Below are positions 48,801-61,265 of a stretch of 64,000 nucleotides of DNA, piece after piece. Position numbers and translations under genes: made by a program. The stretch is from Antedon bifida (lineage: Eukaryota; Echinodermata; Crinoidea; Comatulida; Antedonidae). The notes under the pieces were generated by a model that did not search any database, had not been told where the DNA came from, and was given only the letters and a program-made list of their open reading frames with translations. Position 1 is the first letter of the stretch. Each line of letters begins with the position of its first letter. The stretch lies in contig OY727100.1 in assembly GCA_963402885.1 (NCBI GenBank), forward strand, positions 9,331,395-9,395,394, read 5' to 3'.

Positions 48801-51800
48801 TATTCGACTCTGCGCATATTTATTATGCTATAGTAACCATTTATATCAAAAAATAAAAAGTTCGAAAATTGGCCTTTTTTCGAAAATTTACCTGTACTAT
48901 ATAGTACAGGGATTTTTTCGAAAAATGACCAATTTTCGACCTTTTTATTTTTCGATAAAACTGGTTACTATAGCACAATTGACATGCGCCGAACCCATTA
49001 TTTGACTCTGCGCATGTTTATTATGCTATAGTAACCATTTATGTCAAAAAATAAAAGGGTCGAAAATTGGCCATTTTTCGAAAATTTCCTTACTATAGTA
49101 CAGGGATTTTTTCAAAAATTGACAATTGTTCGACCTTTTTATTTTTCGATAAAACTGGTTACTATAGCACAATTCACATGCGCAGAACCCATTATTCGAC
49201 TCTGCGCCTATTTATTATGCTATAGTAACCATTTATATCAAAAAATAAAAGGTTCAAAAATTGGCTTTTTTTCGAAAATTTACCTGTACTATAGTACAGG
49301 GATTTTTTCAAAAAATGACAAATTTTCGACCTTTTTATTTTCGATAAAACTGGTTACTATAGCACAATTTACATGCGCAGAACCCATTATTCGACTCTGC
49401 GCATATTTATTATGCTATAGTAACCATTTATATCAAAAAATAAAAAGTTCGAAAATTGGCCTTTTTTCGAAAATTTACCTGTACTATAGTACAGGGATTT
49501 TTTCAAAAAATGACAAATTTTCGACCTTTTTATTTTTCGATAAAACTGGTTACTATAGCACAATTCACATGCGCAGAACTCATTATTCGACTCTGCGCAT
49601 GTTTATTATGCTATAGTAACCATTTATGTCAAAACAATAAAAGGGTCGAAAATTGGCCATTATTCGAAAATTTCCCTTACTATAGTACAGGGAATTTTTC
49701 AAAAAATGACCAATTTTCGACCTTTTTATTTTTCGATTAAACTGGTTACTATAGCACAATTGACATGCGCAGAACCCATTCTTCGACTCTGCGCATGTTT
49801 ATTGTGCTATAGTAACCATTTATGTCAAAACAATAAAAGGGTCGAAAATTGGCAATTTTTTGAAAATTTCCCTTACTATAGTACAGGGATTTTTTCAAAA
49901 AATGACAAATTTTCGACCTTTTTATTTTCGATAAAACTGGTTACTATAGCACAATTCACATGCGCAGAACTCATTATTCGACTCTGCGCATATTTATTAT
50001 GCTATAGTAACCATTTATGTCAAAACAATAAAAGGGTCGAAAATTGGCCATTTTTCGAAAATTTCCCTTACTATAGTACAGGGAATTTTTCAAAAAATGA
50101 CCAATTTTCGACCTTTTTATTTTTCGATTAAACTGGTTACTATAGCACAATTGACATGCGCAGAACCCATTCTTCGACTCTGCGCATGTTTATTGTGCTA
50201 TAGTAACCATTTATGTCAAAACAATAAAAGGGTCGAAAATTGGCAATTTTTCGAAAATTTCCTTACTATAGTACAGGGATTTTTTCAAAAAATGACAAAT
50301 TTTCGACCTTTTTATTTTTCGATAAAACTGGTTACTATAGCACAATTTACATGCGCAGAACCCATTATTCGACTCTGCGCATGTTTATTATGCTATAGTA
50401 ACCATTTATATCAAAAAATAAAAAGTTCGAAAATTAGCCTTTTTTCGAAAATTTACCTGTACTATAGTACAGGGATTTTTTCAAAAAATGACCAATTTTC
50501 GACCTTTTCATTTTTCGATAAAACTGGTTACTATAGCACAATTGACATGCGCAGAACCCATTATTCGACTCTGCGCATGTTTATTATGCTATAGTAACCA
50601 TTTATGTCAAAAAATAAAAGGGTCGAAAAACGGCCATTTTTTGAAAATTTCCCTTACTATAGTACAGGGATTTTTTTCCAAAAATGACAAATTTTCGACC
50701 TTTTTATTTTTCGATAAAACTGGTTACTATAGCACAATTCACATGCGCAGAACCCATTATTCGACTCTGCGCATGTTTATTATGCTATAGTAACCATTTA
50801 TGTCAAGACAATAAAAGGGTCGAAAATTGCCCATTTTTCGAAAATTTCCCTTACTATAGTACAGGGAATTTTTCAAAAAATGACCAATTTTCGACCTTTT
50901 TATTTTTCGATAAAACTGGTTACTATAGCACAATTGACATGCGCAGAACCCATTCTTCGACTCTGCGCATGTTTATTGTGCTATAGTAACCATTTATGTC
51001 AAAACAATAAAAGGGTCGAAAATTAGCAATTTTTCCAAAATTTCCCTTACTATAGTACAGGGTTTTTTTCAAAAAATGACCAATTTTCGACCTTTTTATT
51101 TTTCGATAAAACTGGTTACTATAGCACAATTAACATACGCAGAACCCATTATTCGACTCTGCGCATGTTTATTATGCTATAGTTACCATTTATGTCAAAA
51201 AATAAAAGGGTCGAAAAACGGCCATTTTTCGAAAATTTTCCTTACTATAGTACAGGGATTTTTTCAAAAAATTACAAATTTTCGACCTTTTTATTTTTCG
51301 ATAAAACTGGTTACTATAGCAAAATTGACATGCGCAGAACCCATTATTCGACTCTGCGCCTATTTATTATGCTATAGTAACCATTTATGTCAAAAAATCA
51401 AAGGGTCGAAAAATGGCCATTTTTCGAAAATATCCCTTACTATGGTAGGCCTACAGGGATTTTTTCAAAAAATGACCAATTTTCGACCTTTTTATTTTCG
51501 ATAAAACTGGTTACTATAGCACAATTTACATGCGCAGAACCCATTATTCGACTCTGCGCATGTTTATTATGCTATAGTAACCATTTATATTAAAAAATAA
51601 AAAGTTCGAAAATTGGCCTTTTTTCGAAGATTTACCTGTACTATAGTACACGGATTTTTTTCCAAAAATGACAAATTTTCGACCTTTTTATTTTTCGATA
51701 AAACTGGTTACTATAGCACAATTGACATGCGCAGAACTCATTATTCGACTCTGCGCATGTTTATTATGCTATAGTAACCATTTATGTCAAAAAATAAAAG

Positions 51801-53992
51801 GGTCGAAAAACGGCAATTTTTTGAAAATTTCCCTTACTATAGTACAGGGATTTTTTTCAAAAAATGACAAATTTTCGACCTTTTTATTTTTCGATAAAAC
51901 TGGTTACTATAGCACAATTCACATGCGCAGAACCCATTATTCGACTCTGCGCATGTTTATTATGCTATAGTAACCATTTATGTCAAAACAATAAAAGGGT
52001 CGAAAATTGCCCATTTTTCGAAAATTTCCCTTACTATAGTACAGGGAATTTTTCAAAAAATGACCAATTTTCGACCTTTTTATTTTTCGATAAAACTGGT
52101 TACTATAGCACAATTGACATGCGCAGAACCCATTCTTCGACTCTGCGCATGTTTATTGTGCTATAGTAACCATTTATGTCAAAACAATAAAAGGGTCGAA
52201 AATTAGCAATTTTTCCAAAATTTCCCTTACTATAGTACAGGGTTTTTTCAAAAAATGACCAATTTTCGACCTTGTTATTTTTCGATAAGACTGGTTACTA
52301 TAGCACAATTAACATGCGCAGAACCCATTATTCGACTCTGCGCATGTTTATTATGCTATAGTTACCATTTATGTCAAAAAATAAAAGGGTCGAAAAACGG
52401 CCATTTTTCGAAAATTTCCCTTACTATAGTACAGGGATTTTTTTTTTAAATGACCAATTTTCGACCTTTTTATTTTTCGATAAAACTAGTTACTATAGCG
52501 CAATTGACATGCGCAGAACCCATTATTCGACTCTGCCCATGTTTATAATGCTATAGTAACCATTTATGTTGAAAAATAAAAGGGTCGAAAATTGGCAATT
52601 TTTCGAAAACTTCACTTACTATAGTACAGGGATTTTTTCAAAAAATGACCAATTTTCGACATTTTTATTTTTCGATAAAACTGGTTACTATAGCACAATT
52701 CACATGCGCAGAGCCCATTATTCGACTCTGCGCATGTTTATTATGCTATAGTAACAATTTATGTGAAAAAAAAAGGAACGAAAATTGGCAATTTTTCGAA
52801 AATTTCCCTTACTATAGTACAGGGATTTTTTCGAAAAATGACCAATTTTCGACCTTTTTATTTTCGATAAAACTATTTACTATAGCACAATTGACATGCG
52901 CAGAACCCATTATTCGACTATGCGCATGTTTATTATGCTATGGTAACCATTTATTATAAAAAATAAAAGGGTCGAAAAACGGCCATTTGTCGAAAATTTT
53001 TCTTACTATAGTACAGTGATTTTTTCAAAAAATGACCAATTTTCGACCTTTTTATTTTTCGATAAAACTAGTTACTATAGCGCAATTGACATGCGCAGAA
53101 CCCATTATTCGACTCTGCCCATGTTTATAATGCTATAGTAACCATTTATGTCAAAAAATAAAAGGGGCGAAAATTGGCAATTTTTCGAAAACTTCACTTA
53201 CTATAGTACAGGGATTTTTTCGAAAAATGACCAATTTTCGACCTTTTTATTTTTCGATAAAACTGGTTACTATAGCACAATTGACATGCGCAGAACCCAT
53301 TATTCGACTCTGCGCATGTTTATTATGCTATAGTAACCATTTATGTCAAAAAATAAAAGGCTTGAAAAATGGCCATTTTTCGAAAATTTACCTGTACTAT
53401 AGTAGAGGGATTTTTTCGAAAAATGACCAATTTTCGACCTTTTTATTTTTCGATAAAACTGGTTACTATAGCACAATTGACATGCGCAGAACCCATTATT
53501 CGACTCTGCGCATGTTTATTATGCTACAGTAACCATTTATGTCAAAAAATAAAAGGGTCGAAAAATTGCCATTTTTCGAAAATTTCCCTTACTATAGTAC
53601 AGGGATTTTTTCAAAAAATGACAAATTTTCGACCTTTTTATTTTTCGATAAAACTGGTTACTATAGCACAATTCACATGCGCAGAACTCATTATTCGACT
53701 CTGCGCATGTTTATTATGCTATAGTAACCATTTATGTCAAAACAATAAAAGGGTCGAAAATTGGCAATTTTTCGGAAATTTCCCTTACTATAGTACAGGG
53801 ATTTTTTCAAAAAATGACCAATTTTTGACCTTTTTATTTTTAGAAAAAACTGGTTACTATAGCCCAATTGACATGCGCAGAACCCATTATTCGACTCTGC
53901 ACATGTTTATTATGCTATAGTAACCATTTATGTCAAAACAATAAAAGGGTCGAAAATTGGCCATTTTTCGAAAATTTTCCTTACTATAGTAC
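45846..53992. repeat. Satellite array of ~195-bp inverted-repeat units, about 42 copies
   Basis: Each ~195-bp unit has two dyad centres. One is catgcgcaga/tctgcgcatg around a 14-nt loop, flanked by the arms tggttactatagca/tgctatagtaacca. The other is gtactatagtac, in the best units inside the 18-bp palindrome cctgtactatagtacagg. Reading outwards from the second centre, the two sides match almost throughout (agggattttt, caattttcgacc, tttttattttt, ggttactatagca), so the unit is two ~97-bp copies head to head and the array alternates orientation. Units differ by point changes; blocks of 2, 5 and 6 units recur. Most ORFs here (60-191 codons) are by-products shared between copies. Confidence 0.95.
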
Positions 53993-54048
53993 TACAAATA
54001 ACCCAATGTGTGCTGTAGAATTGGACAATGAATTGAACAACTGATTGA

Positions 54049-54179
54049 CCAATCAGAGCAGCGGAAAGCGTTCCAAAAGTTGAACAATCAGAGCACTGAA
54101 AAGTGACGTAAGCAGAGCCTTAGAAAAGTGTTCCAAATGTCGTCATTTTGACCAATCAGAACACTGAAAAGTGACGTAA
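54049..54179 (+). promoter_or_regulatory. Probable promoter with duplicated CCAAT and CRE-like boxes
   Basis: CCAATCAG at 54,049 and 54,152, and a third weaker 'acaatcag' at 54,084. TGACGTAA at 54,104 and 54,172. The 27-bp block from 'caatcagagcactgaa' to 'gacgtaa' (54,085-54,111) recurs with one change 68 bp later (54,153-54,179). It lies upstream of a good donor at 54,354 (attaaag then gtaagagc) that could end a first non-coding exon. No TATA box seen. Confidence 0.5.
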
Positions 54180-55497
54180 TTAATATCTGACTTCCACAAG
54201 TTTTTCACAACACAAACAATGATGAGATTTTGTCCAGATTTACATGCGACAACATCTTTTTACAAATCCTCTAGACTTATTATTATTATTATTAATTTCA
54301 AGGCGAATTCTGGTAGTAGCTGTATTCAACTCGAACGTGTACTTGCATTAAAGGTAAGAGCGAAATTGATTTCATGCATTTAAAGTGTTGATAACTTGTT
54401 TGGCCTAGGCCGTGACTATGGCCTAGCAAATGTGTTTGTATGGGTGCCAGCCCCGCGGTCGACGCTAATTCTTGTTGGCGGTCTGCTCTGTGGGGTAAAA
54501 TGCATTTGCTATTATTACTTCCCCCCCCCCCCCCCCTAATTACCAATAGGCCTACATATATTTCATAAAGTATTAACAATAACGCATGCCTTTATAGCTT
54601 AGTTAGGGTTTAGATATAGTGTCACTCGACACTTACTTTAATTAATGTATTTACTATATAGGCCGCCTAGGCTAGGCTAGATAGAAAGACTTTTTTGGTT
54701 GCCATGAATTGTAAGTCAAACCATGGGCCTGCAAGGGCTATAGGCCCTAGTAAGATGCTATACTTACTTAAGGCTCCCTGTTATTTTTTTTCTTCAAAAC
54801 TTATCTACTACGGGTAGTTAGATAGACTAGGCCTAGGCTTAGATTAGTATTTATCGATTTAGTTTAAAGTAAGCTATTCTTCAAAGTTTAATTTATTTAA
54901 TATTAACAATCCTACTACTAGTTAGACTAGCCTATGTAGCCTGTAATAGATTTTAGGCCTAACATAATTTTAAACTATAAAAAACTAAATGTGTGCTGTA
55001 TCAGAATAGCATCCATGGGAAACAGACTAAGCCTTCTAATTGATAGATAAACAATTTAACTTTTATTATAATGATTGTTTAATTAAGTGTAGGCTTCTAC
55101 TCTTTGATCTAAAGCATTCGTTTAATTAGGCAATCAACTGTATTTGTGGATTTAGATAAGATTCTCAAATAATTTGATTGCATTAAAGGAAGTGCTCAGG
55201 GATCAAAGAGTTAATACATACACTGTTTAATAAACAAAGATTATTCAATTTACTCTAATTTATGTTGTAATTCTTTATATAGTTTTGTTAATTGAAAAAA
55301 AAACATAATTATTCATATGTAATATTTTCTTAATTTAATTTAGATAAAATAGTTTGTTCTTAGTAGATATGTTTTAATGCTATGTGATTCATTTTATTAA
55401 TATTTTACATTTAAAGTCTTGGTCTACTATTAATTATTACTTGAGAAATTTTAACCCACAGATATTTTATTTAGATTTGATTTTCCTTTATTTACAG

Positions 55498-55538
55498 CCA
55501 TTTACTACAACTGCACGGTGCACAGTGGCATTATACGG
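55498..55538 (+). other. Possible 5' UTR exon of the DUF6729-type gene
   Basis: 41 nt between an acceptor (tttatttacag) and a donor (ttatacgg then gtaacatt). It is upstream of the first coding exon (acceptor at 55,610) and downstream of the candidate first-exon donor at 54,354. Non-coding in the chosen frame; inferred only from splice-site spacing. Confidence 0.4.
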
Positions 55539-55631
55539 GTAACATTTTCTTTTATCACATACTTTACTTACATATATTTTTGCCTTTGATCAGTTTTTTT
55601 AGTTTTGCAGGTGTTCAATAGACAGTACAGT

Positions 55632-58600
55632 ATGTTAAGACCAACTTTTCGGCGCAGTGAAGAGGGTGCCTTAATTCTTGAAGATACATCTGCTGCTGTA
55701 GTATTTAACAGCTTGAGAAAACGACCAACTGGCAAGTGTCTAACTCCTGATGATGTACGCCAAGATGCCTTGAAGGAGGTGTGCAGGCTGGGTGGAAACA
55801 CCAAAGATGAATGTGATGTGTTGGGCTGCTACAGGTTTCAGCATGGTAAATACAGTGGACAAACATTCAAGTGGATGGTCGAAAATGTACTGGAATATGC
55901 AGTATGTTTTGTAATTAAAATGGCTAATGAAATTCCAAGTACAAGTTCACTTAATATCAACAAATTCAACTTTAAGAGGTACTTGGAGTCTTTCCCAGAA
56001 GGCAAAGAAGCCATAGCAATGAAAGAAATAAAACGCCTCAGGAAATGCCCAACTAGACAGACATCGTACATACCTGTTGGTATTGAGCTACAAAAGGTTA
56101 AGGATGTCACAGATGAAACACTTTCTGGTACTGATGTCTTTGATGCTTCTTTGCAGCCATCAACCTCATATGCACCAGGTAAGACTTATTTCATATTTTG
56201 TGTTTTTTGTGCATTTTTTAAATTAATAATTCGAGGTTTTGCATTTTTAGTGCCTGTGTATGTTGTAGGTTTGCTGGGTTTAGGTTTTTTTTTATGCATT
56301 CATTTATACTCAATCATAAAATCGTGTTGTTTAAATATATTGCTTTCTAGCATACTGTAGATAGCGAATGAAAGTAGTTTACTGCTAAATATTCTTTAAT
56401 TTTCCGTCTTGCAGCTCAACCAAATACATCTTATGAACCTGTTAGTACTATGCCATCCACTACAGAAACTATCAAACATAGTGAAGGTAGTTTATTTCAT
56501 GTAATTTTAATTATTTTGTTTGATGTTTAAAACTAGAAAATGAAAATTACATAATGTAGTTTAATTAATTATACAATTTTGTCTTGGTTTTTCTTGCAGA
56601 TTGTCTCATACCAGATAAATGGAAGAAGAACTTGCCCGAGATTGATCAACAGTGGATTTCAAAAACCTTATTCAAGAAATCGAAGAAAGGGACCGCAGAG
56701 TTGGATTCAACTAAACTCAAACAACTTTGGTATTATCCACCTCAACCGGATCCGCTCAACAAAAACATACCCATGGCCAACAGTTACTTCGGTCATCGTC
56801 TTCTTCTTTGGTTGCCCCGCAAGACTTGGCAGGTCAAGCTGGTCTGCCCTCGGCCAGAATGCAAGAGCTATCCACTAACATCAGGCGGCCTCCATGGAAT
56901 CGTTCGTCCAGTCCTGGATTTAGACTGCCACTACTTTCTTGCAACAGAACAACTGAGGTGCTCTAACTGCCAACAAAGACAAATTGGCTGGAGTGAAAAC
57001 ATTTTAAAGCAACTTGATTTAGCGCATCGCCTTCAGTTTCCTGTTGTACTTTCGTATCACTTGGCCTGCGACAACCGGGTCCTGCAGCTTCTAAAGTACC
57101 GTGGTCTCGGGAACAGTCCATCACAGCTTCGCCAACAAGTCTTAGAACAACACACAAGGCGGTGGAATGAGAGAGTGGCTCTCTACTTAGAAAATTGCAA
57201 GAAGTTCTGTGGTTCTCATGATGATTATGTCATTGCTGCTTCTAAATTTGATGAGGTGTCTAAAATGATTCCTGTTCCCACTGTCCAATGGTTCCTCACC
57301 ATCTACTGCAACGAAGTAATGGGAAGAATCGACGAACTCAAGGCTTCTATCACATCGACGTTCGGAAGAGTGTTGAAGATTGACTCGACCAAAAGGGTAA
57401 GTAATTTCTGCAATTTGCTTTTAATTATTTAAATTTTTTTTTGCAGATTGTCGGGAAGCTTTCTTCCTAATAATTATTATATTTTTTTTGCAGATTGTAA
57501 GGAAGCTAGCCGGTCGTGCATGTGGAACAGGAGCATGGGCAACAAACGTCGGAAATGAGCACGGCCAGGTGCTCATTACAGTCCTGACTGCTGCAGAAGG
57601 ATGTGGCCTAAACAACATGACAAACGGTATCATTAACCGATATGCTTCGGCAGGCGTACCTCCTCCCGATATTCTCTACGTCGATCGTGACTGCTGCGGT
57701 CATTCAAGCATAAGGAAGATGTTCAGCGCCTGGCCTGACATGCAAATTCGCCTGGACATCTGGCACTTCATGAGGAGAATTGCTGCAGCTTGTTCAACAG
57801 AATCACATCAGTTGTATCCGATCTTTCTCAAACGTCTTTCCGCTTGCATTTTTGAGTGGAGCGCTGACGATGTTGAACGTCTGAAGCTCGCCAAGCGTGA
57901 ACAGCTCATTGCAAGCAAGAAGCATTCCAACCCAACAGACGACATCATATTGAAAAACATCAGCAAGAAGGAGTATGCTTTACATTGTCGCAGGACAACA
58001 CGAGGGACTCGCGAGACTGCCGACCTAATCCGAGAGCTCCTGACTTCCCTCGATGGTGAAGAAGGCCGTGACACAATGGGCGTCCCACTCTTAGACTCCG
58101 AACAGACCTGGGATATCTGGAGCTCACAAGAGCGACACATCGCCTGCATCCAGGATCCAGAAGGCATCCCGCTCTACACAAAAACCAGCGAGATGCTTAA
58201 GGGTGGAGTTACCTTGCCAGTTTATCGTTGCGCAAGAGGCTCCACTTCTTTGGAATCGTTTCACCTTCACCTTAACAGGTTTATTCCAGGTACAGTATTA
58301 CTTTTTATTTGGTATCTACCAAATCTTCAAACCTATCTACTGATTTTTGTATAATTTCATAATTATGGATGTTTTATTTTTTTCTCAGGTGAGCGTGCTA
58401 GCGACTTACATTTCCAAGCTTACCTGATGGAAGGACTTGTTCGATGGAATGCAAACCGTGCACTAGCTGCTACCCAGTCTGGAGCACCCATCTCCAGTAC
58501 ATATAGTGGACTGCATCAGCATGCTCTCAACATACTGGCAGAGCAAGTGATTGGCAAAAAAGTGTACAAAAGTTTTATCATTCCAAACAAGTACACTGGA

Positions 58601-60218
58601 GAACTCATCGGAGTGGAGTACCTGTATAGCCAGTCGAACAAAGTACTCGAAACTCAATTTCCTGTCAAAACAGATACCATTAATGATGAAGACTTTGATG
58701 AAGAAATTTACACTTTTGATGTTGATGAAGGTTATGATGACAAGACTCAACCTGACTACAAACCACCTAAGCGTTGTTTTAAACCTCGAAATGCTAAAGA
58801 AATCTCACCACCCCAGCTGGAGCCCTTGCCTTTATGTGACGGTAATGATGATGATGGTGAAGGAAAAGCAGCCCTTATTGACACAGTGAGTTAAATTTGT
58901 ATTATTAGCTTCTACCTCACAAATTTTGTTTCTGTTTTGAAATACAATGCACGAGTCTAATAATTTATTTTGTTTTCATATTTTACAATTTAGGAACTTG
59001 AGGATTCCACTGGACCGGACAACATTCCAGGCTACGCCAAAGTTGAAGCCCTGGCAGACTACCTTATGCAGTTTAAGGAAGACAGTGGAGTGATAAGTCA
59101 AAGTCATGCTGAACATGTCGCAAAGTTGTGGAACAACCTGGATGCTTATGACAAAACCATTAAGCGCAAAGCACGGCATCAAGATTACTTGACGAAAGGC
59201 AGGTTCAAGAAAAGTAAAACTACTTCCGTAATACCTGGTGTTGAAAGCACTCGACGGTAAGGCAGTTTCCAGCGTTTTTCACTTTGTTGCATGATGAGTC
59301 TTAAATCTAACTCGTTTCTTTGTTGTTTTTTTTTAAAAAGATGCTTCTTAGGTCAGAACACCGGACCAGCTCAGTGGCCGGACTGCAATCGATATATGGA
59401 GTGCATTATTACCAAACTGTGTGAAGCGTATCCATCTACCGTATCTATCGAAGGTAAACGTTTCCAGCGCTGGCCGCTCATTACCAAAGGCTACAAGAAC
59501 ATTCGTCGGAAAGTGCTATCGAATGGACACCTGATGTTGTTTGCTAAGCTTCAGTTGATGGAGATAAATCGTACGACACTCATCCAGTGGTGAGTTTTAA
59601 CTTGTTATTACTGTTATTTTACACTACAGTAAATACATTCAAGTTTTTAAATACTGTGTTTGATTTATTTACAACAGGTACAACAGAACATCAAAGAAGC
59701 AAGAGCGGCAAGTGTTGGAATCTGGCATCTCAGCAACAGTACCCAAACTTGTCTCTGATAAAACCCTACTTGAACCTTTAACCAAGCCAGCGGTGCTAAA
59801 CGTTCATACAAGCGCTCCATCTTTCACATTTGTCCTACCAAAAAACACTTCCGGCCTAGCCTATTTAGGAAACAGACAGTCGATCCCAGTTCCAGGCGAG
59901 ATAGCAAAACCACCACCATCAGTCCCTGAGGCTAGCAGTACTCGTATTCCTAGAACTACCCTCTTGTACAGAAAACGAGTGGCTAAAGACATATCGGAAG
60001 GGAAACCGATCAAAATATACAAACCAAGAACGTCTGCGATTGTGTGCTCAAAGTGTAAGCAACCAAGGTTAAATAAGAACCACACTCAGTACTATGGAAA
60101 TTGGTATTGTGCTGCAACATCTGATGTGACTTTTGAAGAATGGAAATCGACTATGGTTGCCATCCGTCGCCTTCGTCAAGAGCGGAAAAAAAGCAGCAAC
60201 AAGAATGATTCCAAATGA
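55632..60218 (+). CDS. DUF6729-type, transposase-like protein, 1,253 aa, eight coding exons, intact
   Basis: Exons: 55,632-56,178, 56,415-56,486, 56,600-57,396, 57,494-58,289, 58,389-58,885, 58,994-59,256, 59,341-59,589, 59,678-60,218. All introns are GT-AG and phases match throughout, giving 1,254 codons with TGA at 60,216. The ATG is the first in an exon opening at 55,611. Residues ~265-335 (FGHRLLLWLPRKTWQV, C289-x4-C294, C327-x2-C330) look like the DUF6729 zinc-binding region known from many fish and invertebrate proteins (from memory). A likely RNase H-like core follows: D468 in LKIDSTKR, D536 in ILYVDRDCCG, D560/H563 in RLDIWHFMRR, and E726 in RGSTSLESFHLH. After an acidic stretch comes a basic C-terminus with a CX2CX8HX8C knuckle (C1197, C1200, H1209, C1218). 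A transposase role is inferred from these acidic residues, the copy context and the inverted ends. No frameshift or stop: recently active or under selection. Confidence 0.82.
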
Positions 60219-60281
60219 TTTTTGTAGCCATGGATAGACTTTTTATACTCTTTCATATATCTTCAATTTTTTTTAAATAAT

Positions 60282-60287
60282 AATAAA
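60282..60287 (+). terminator. Polyadenylation signal of the DUF6729-type gene
   Basis: AATAAA 63 nt beyond the stop codon, running into an A tract up to about 60,298. The first good signal after the gene. Confidence 0.5.
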
Positions 60288-60886
60288 AAAAAAAAAAAGT
60301 TTTTAATGCTGCCAAATCCAAAGAGCAATGATTAATGTTGTAAATTATTTTGTAATTTTTATAAATTATATTCAGTTTTAATTATTACATTATAATTTAC
60401 ATTATATCATTCATTGCACTTTGTATTTGAAGGTCCCAAGCCCTTACAAAAAAAGCAGAGGGGAAACTTTTTGCAGTTGAGTGTACATTAAATGGTGAAT
60501 TCTATATTCTTGTCAAGAGTATTTCCTTAGCAGTGTAAATTCTCAAATATTTTATATTTATTTCAAGAGCAATTCCACTACAATTCATTTTAATGTGAAT
60601 CAAATAATTCCTTCCACCAATTCTAATAATATATTGTGATAATAACTCATACTATAGAGGTTATCATCCAGTAACCTTTAGTTACTCCTCTGACAGTTAC
60701 ACATATCGTATGGTACCATGTGGCCTAGAAAAAAAGCCCCAGACAAAGTTAACGGTAATTTTGTCTCAATTTTTGAAAAAGGCTAACTTAATATCAAACT
60801 ACTTGGAATATTGTTGGCCAATTAGAAGTCAGGGTGGGTTTTTTAACTAGTTAATTAATAACTAATACAGCACACATATTGTAGTC

Positions 60887-61265
60887 GAATTTACCGTTTT
60901 TTAAAAAACAAAATTCATGTACTATAGTACAAGGATTTTGTTTCGAAAATTGGATAAAACAATGTCGACTTTCTCAACTTTTAACATAAAATTAAAGTCT
61001 TATTATTCTATTATTTAATATTTTTATTCATTTAATACATCGATCATGTGATAAACCCCTAAAATTGACAGTTTTTAGTATGCCGGTATTCAAAACAACC
61101 TCCTAGATTCTTGGGCCCCATTGGCCAATTGTCCCGTTTCCTCATTATCTAATGACCCAGTCCAATTCAGTTTTAATGACCCCACATGGCTCTGTCCATT
61201 TCTTGTCCATTTCTTTTTGCGTTCTTTACCTTTCCGAATGAGAAGATTGAGCTGTACCCTTTGCG
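60887..61265. other. Spacer between the inserted gene and the second satellite block
   Basis: The first ~70 bp contain a satellite-like core (gtactatagtac at 60,919, 'ttcgaaaattgg' after it). The rest (about 60,960-61,265), including 'ttgggccccattggcca', is unrelated to the satellite and holds no gene. Confidence 0.45.

Larger units (their letters stand above)
53991..60886 (+). mobile_element. Probable large DNA transposon carrying the DUF6729-type gene
   Basis: The satellite stops at 'ttactatagtac' (53,992) and resumes only near 61,266. The left end reads actacaa, then after eight bases atgtgtgctgta. The reverse complement of 60,864-60,886 reads actacaa, one base, then atgtgtgctgta. These imperfect 19-bp matching ends bracket the promoter, gene and poly(A) signal. 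Sequence just outside the right end (tcgaatttacc, then gtactatagtac at 60,919) resembles the satellite. No clean target duplication is visible, so the exact ends are uncertain. Confidence 0.5.

Noticed and set aside
46248-53920. Dozens of overlapping ORFs of 60-191 codons with similar sequences, looking like a repeat protein family
   Set aside because: They are translations of the ~195-bp satellite in successive frames. The unit length is often a multiple of three and lacks stops in some frames; no start context, splice sites or codon bias.
45846-53992. CRISPR-like array because of regular dyad repeats
   Set aside because: Eukaryotic sequence, ~195-bp continuous homologous units with no unique spacers and no cas genes.
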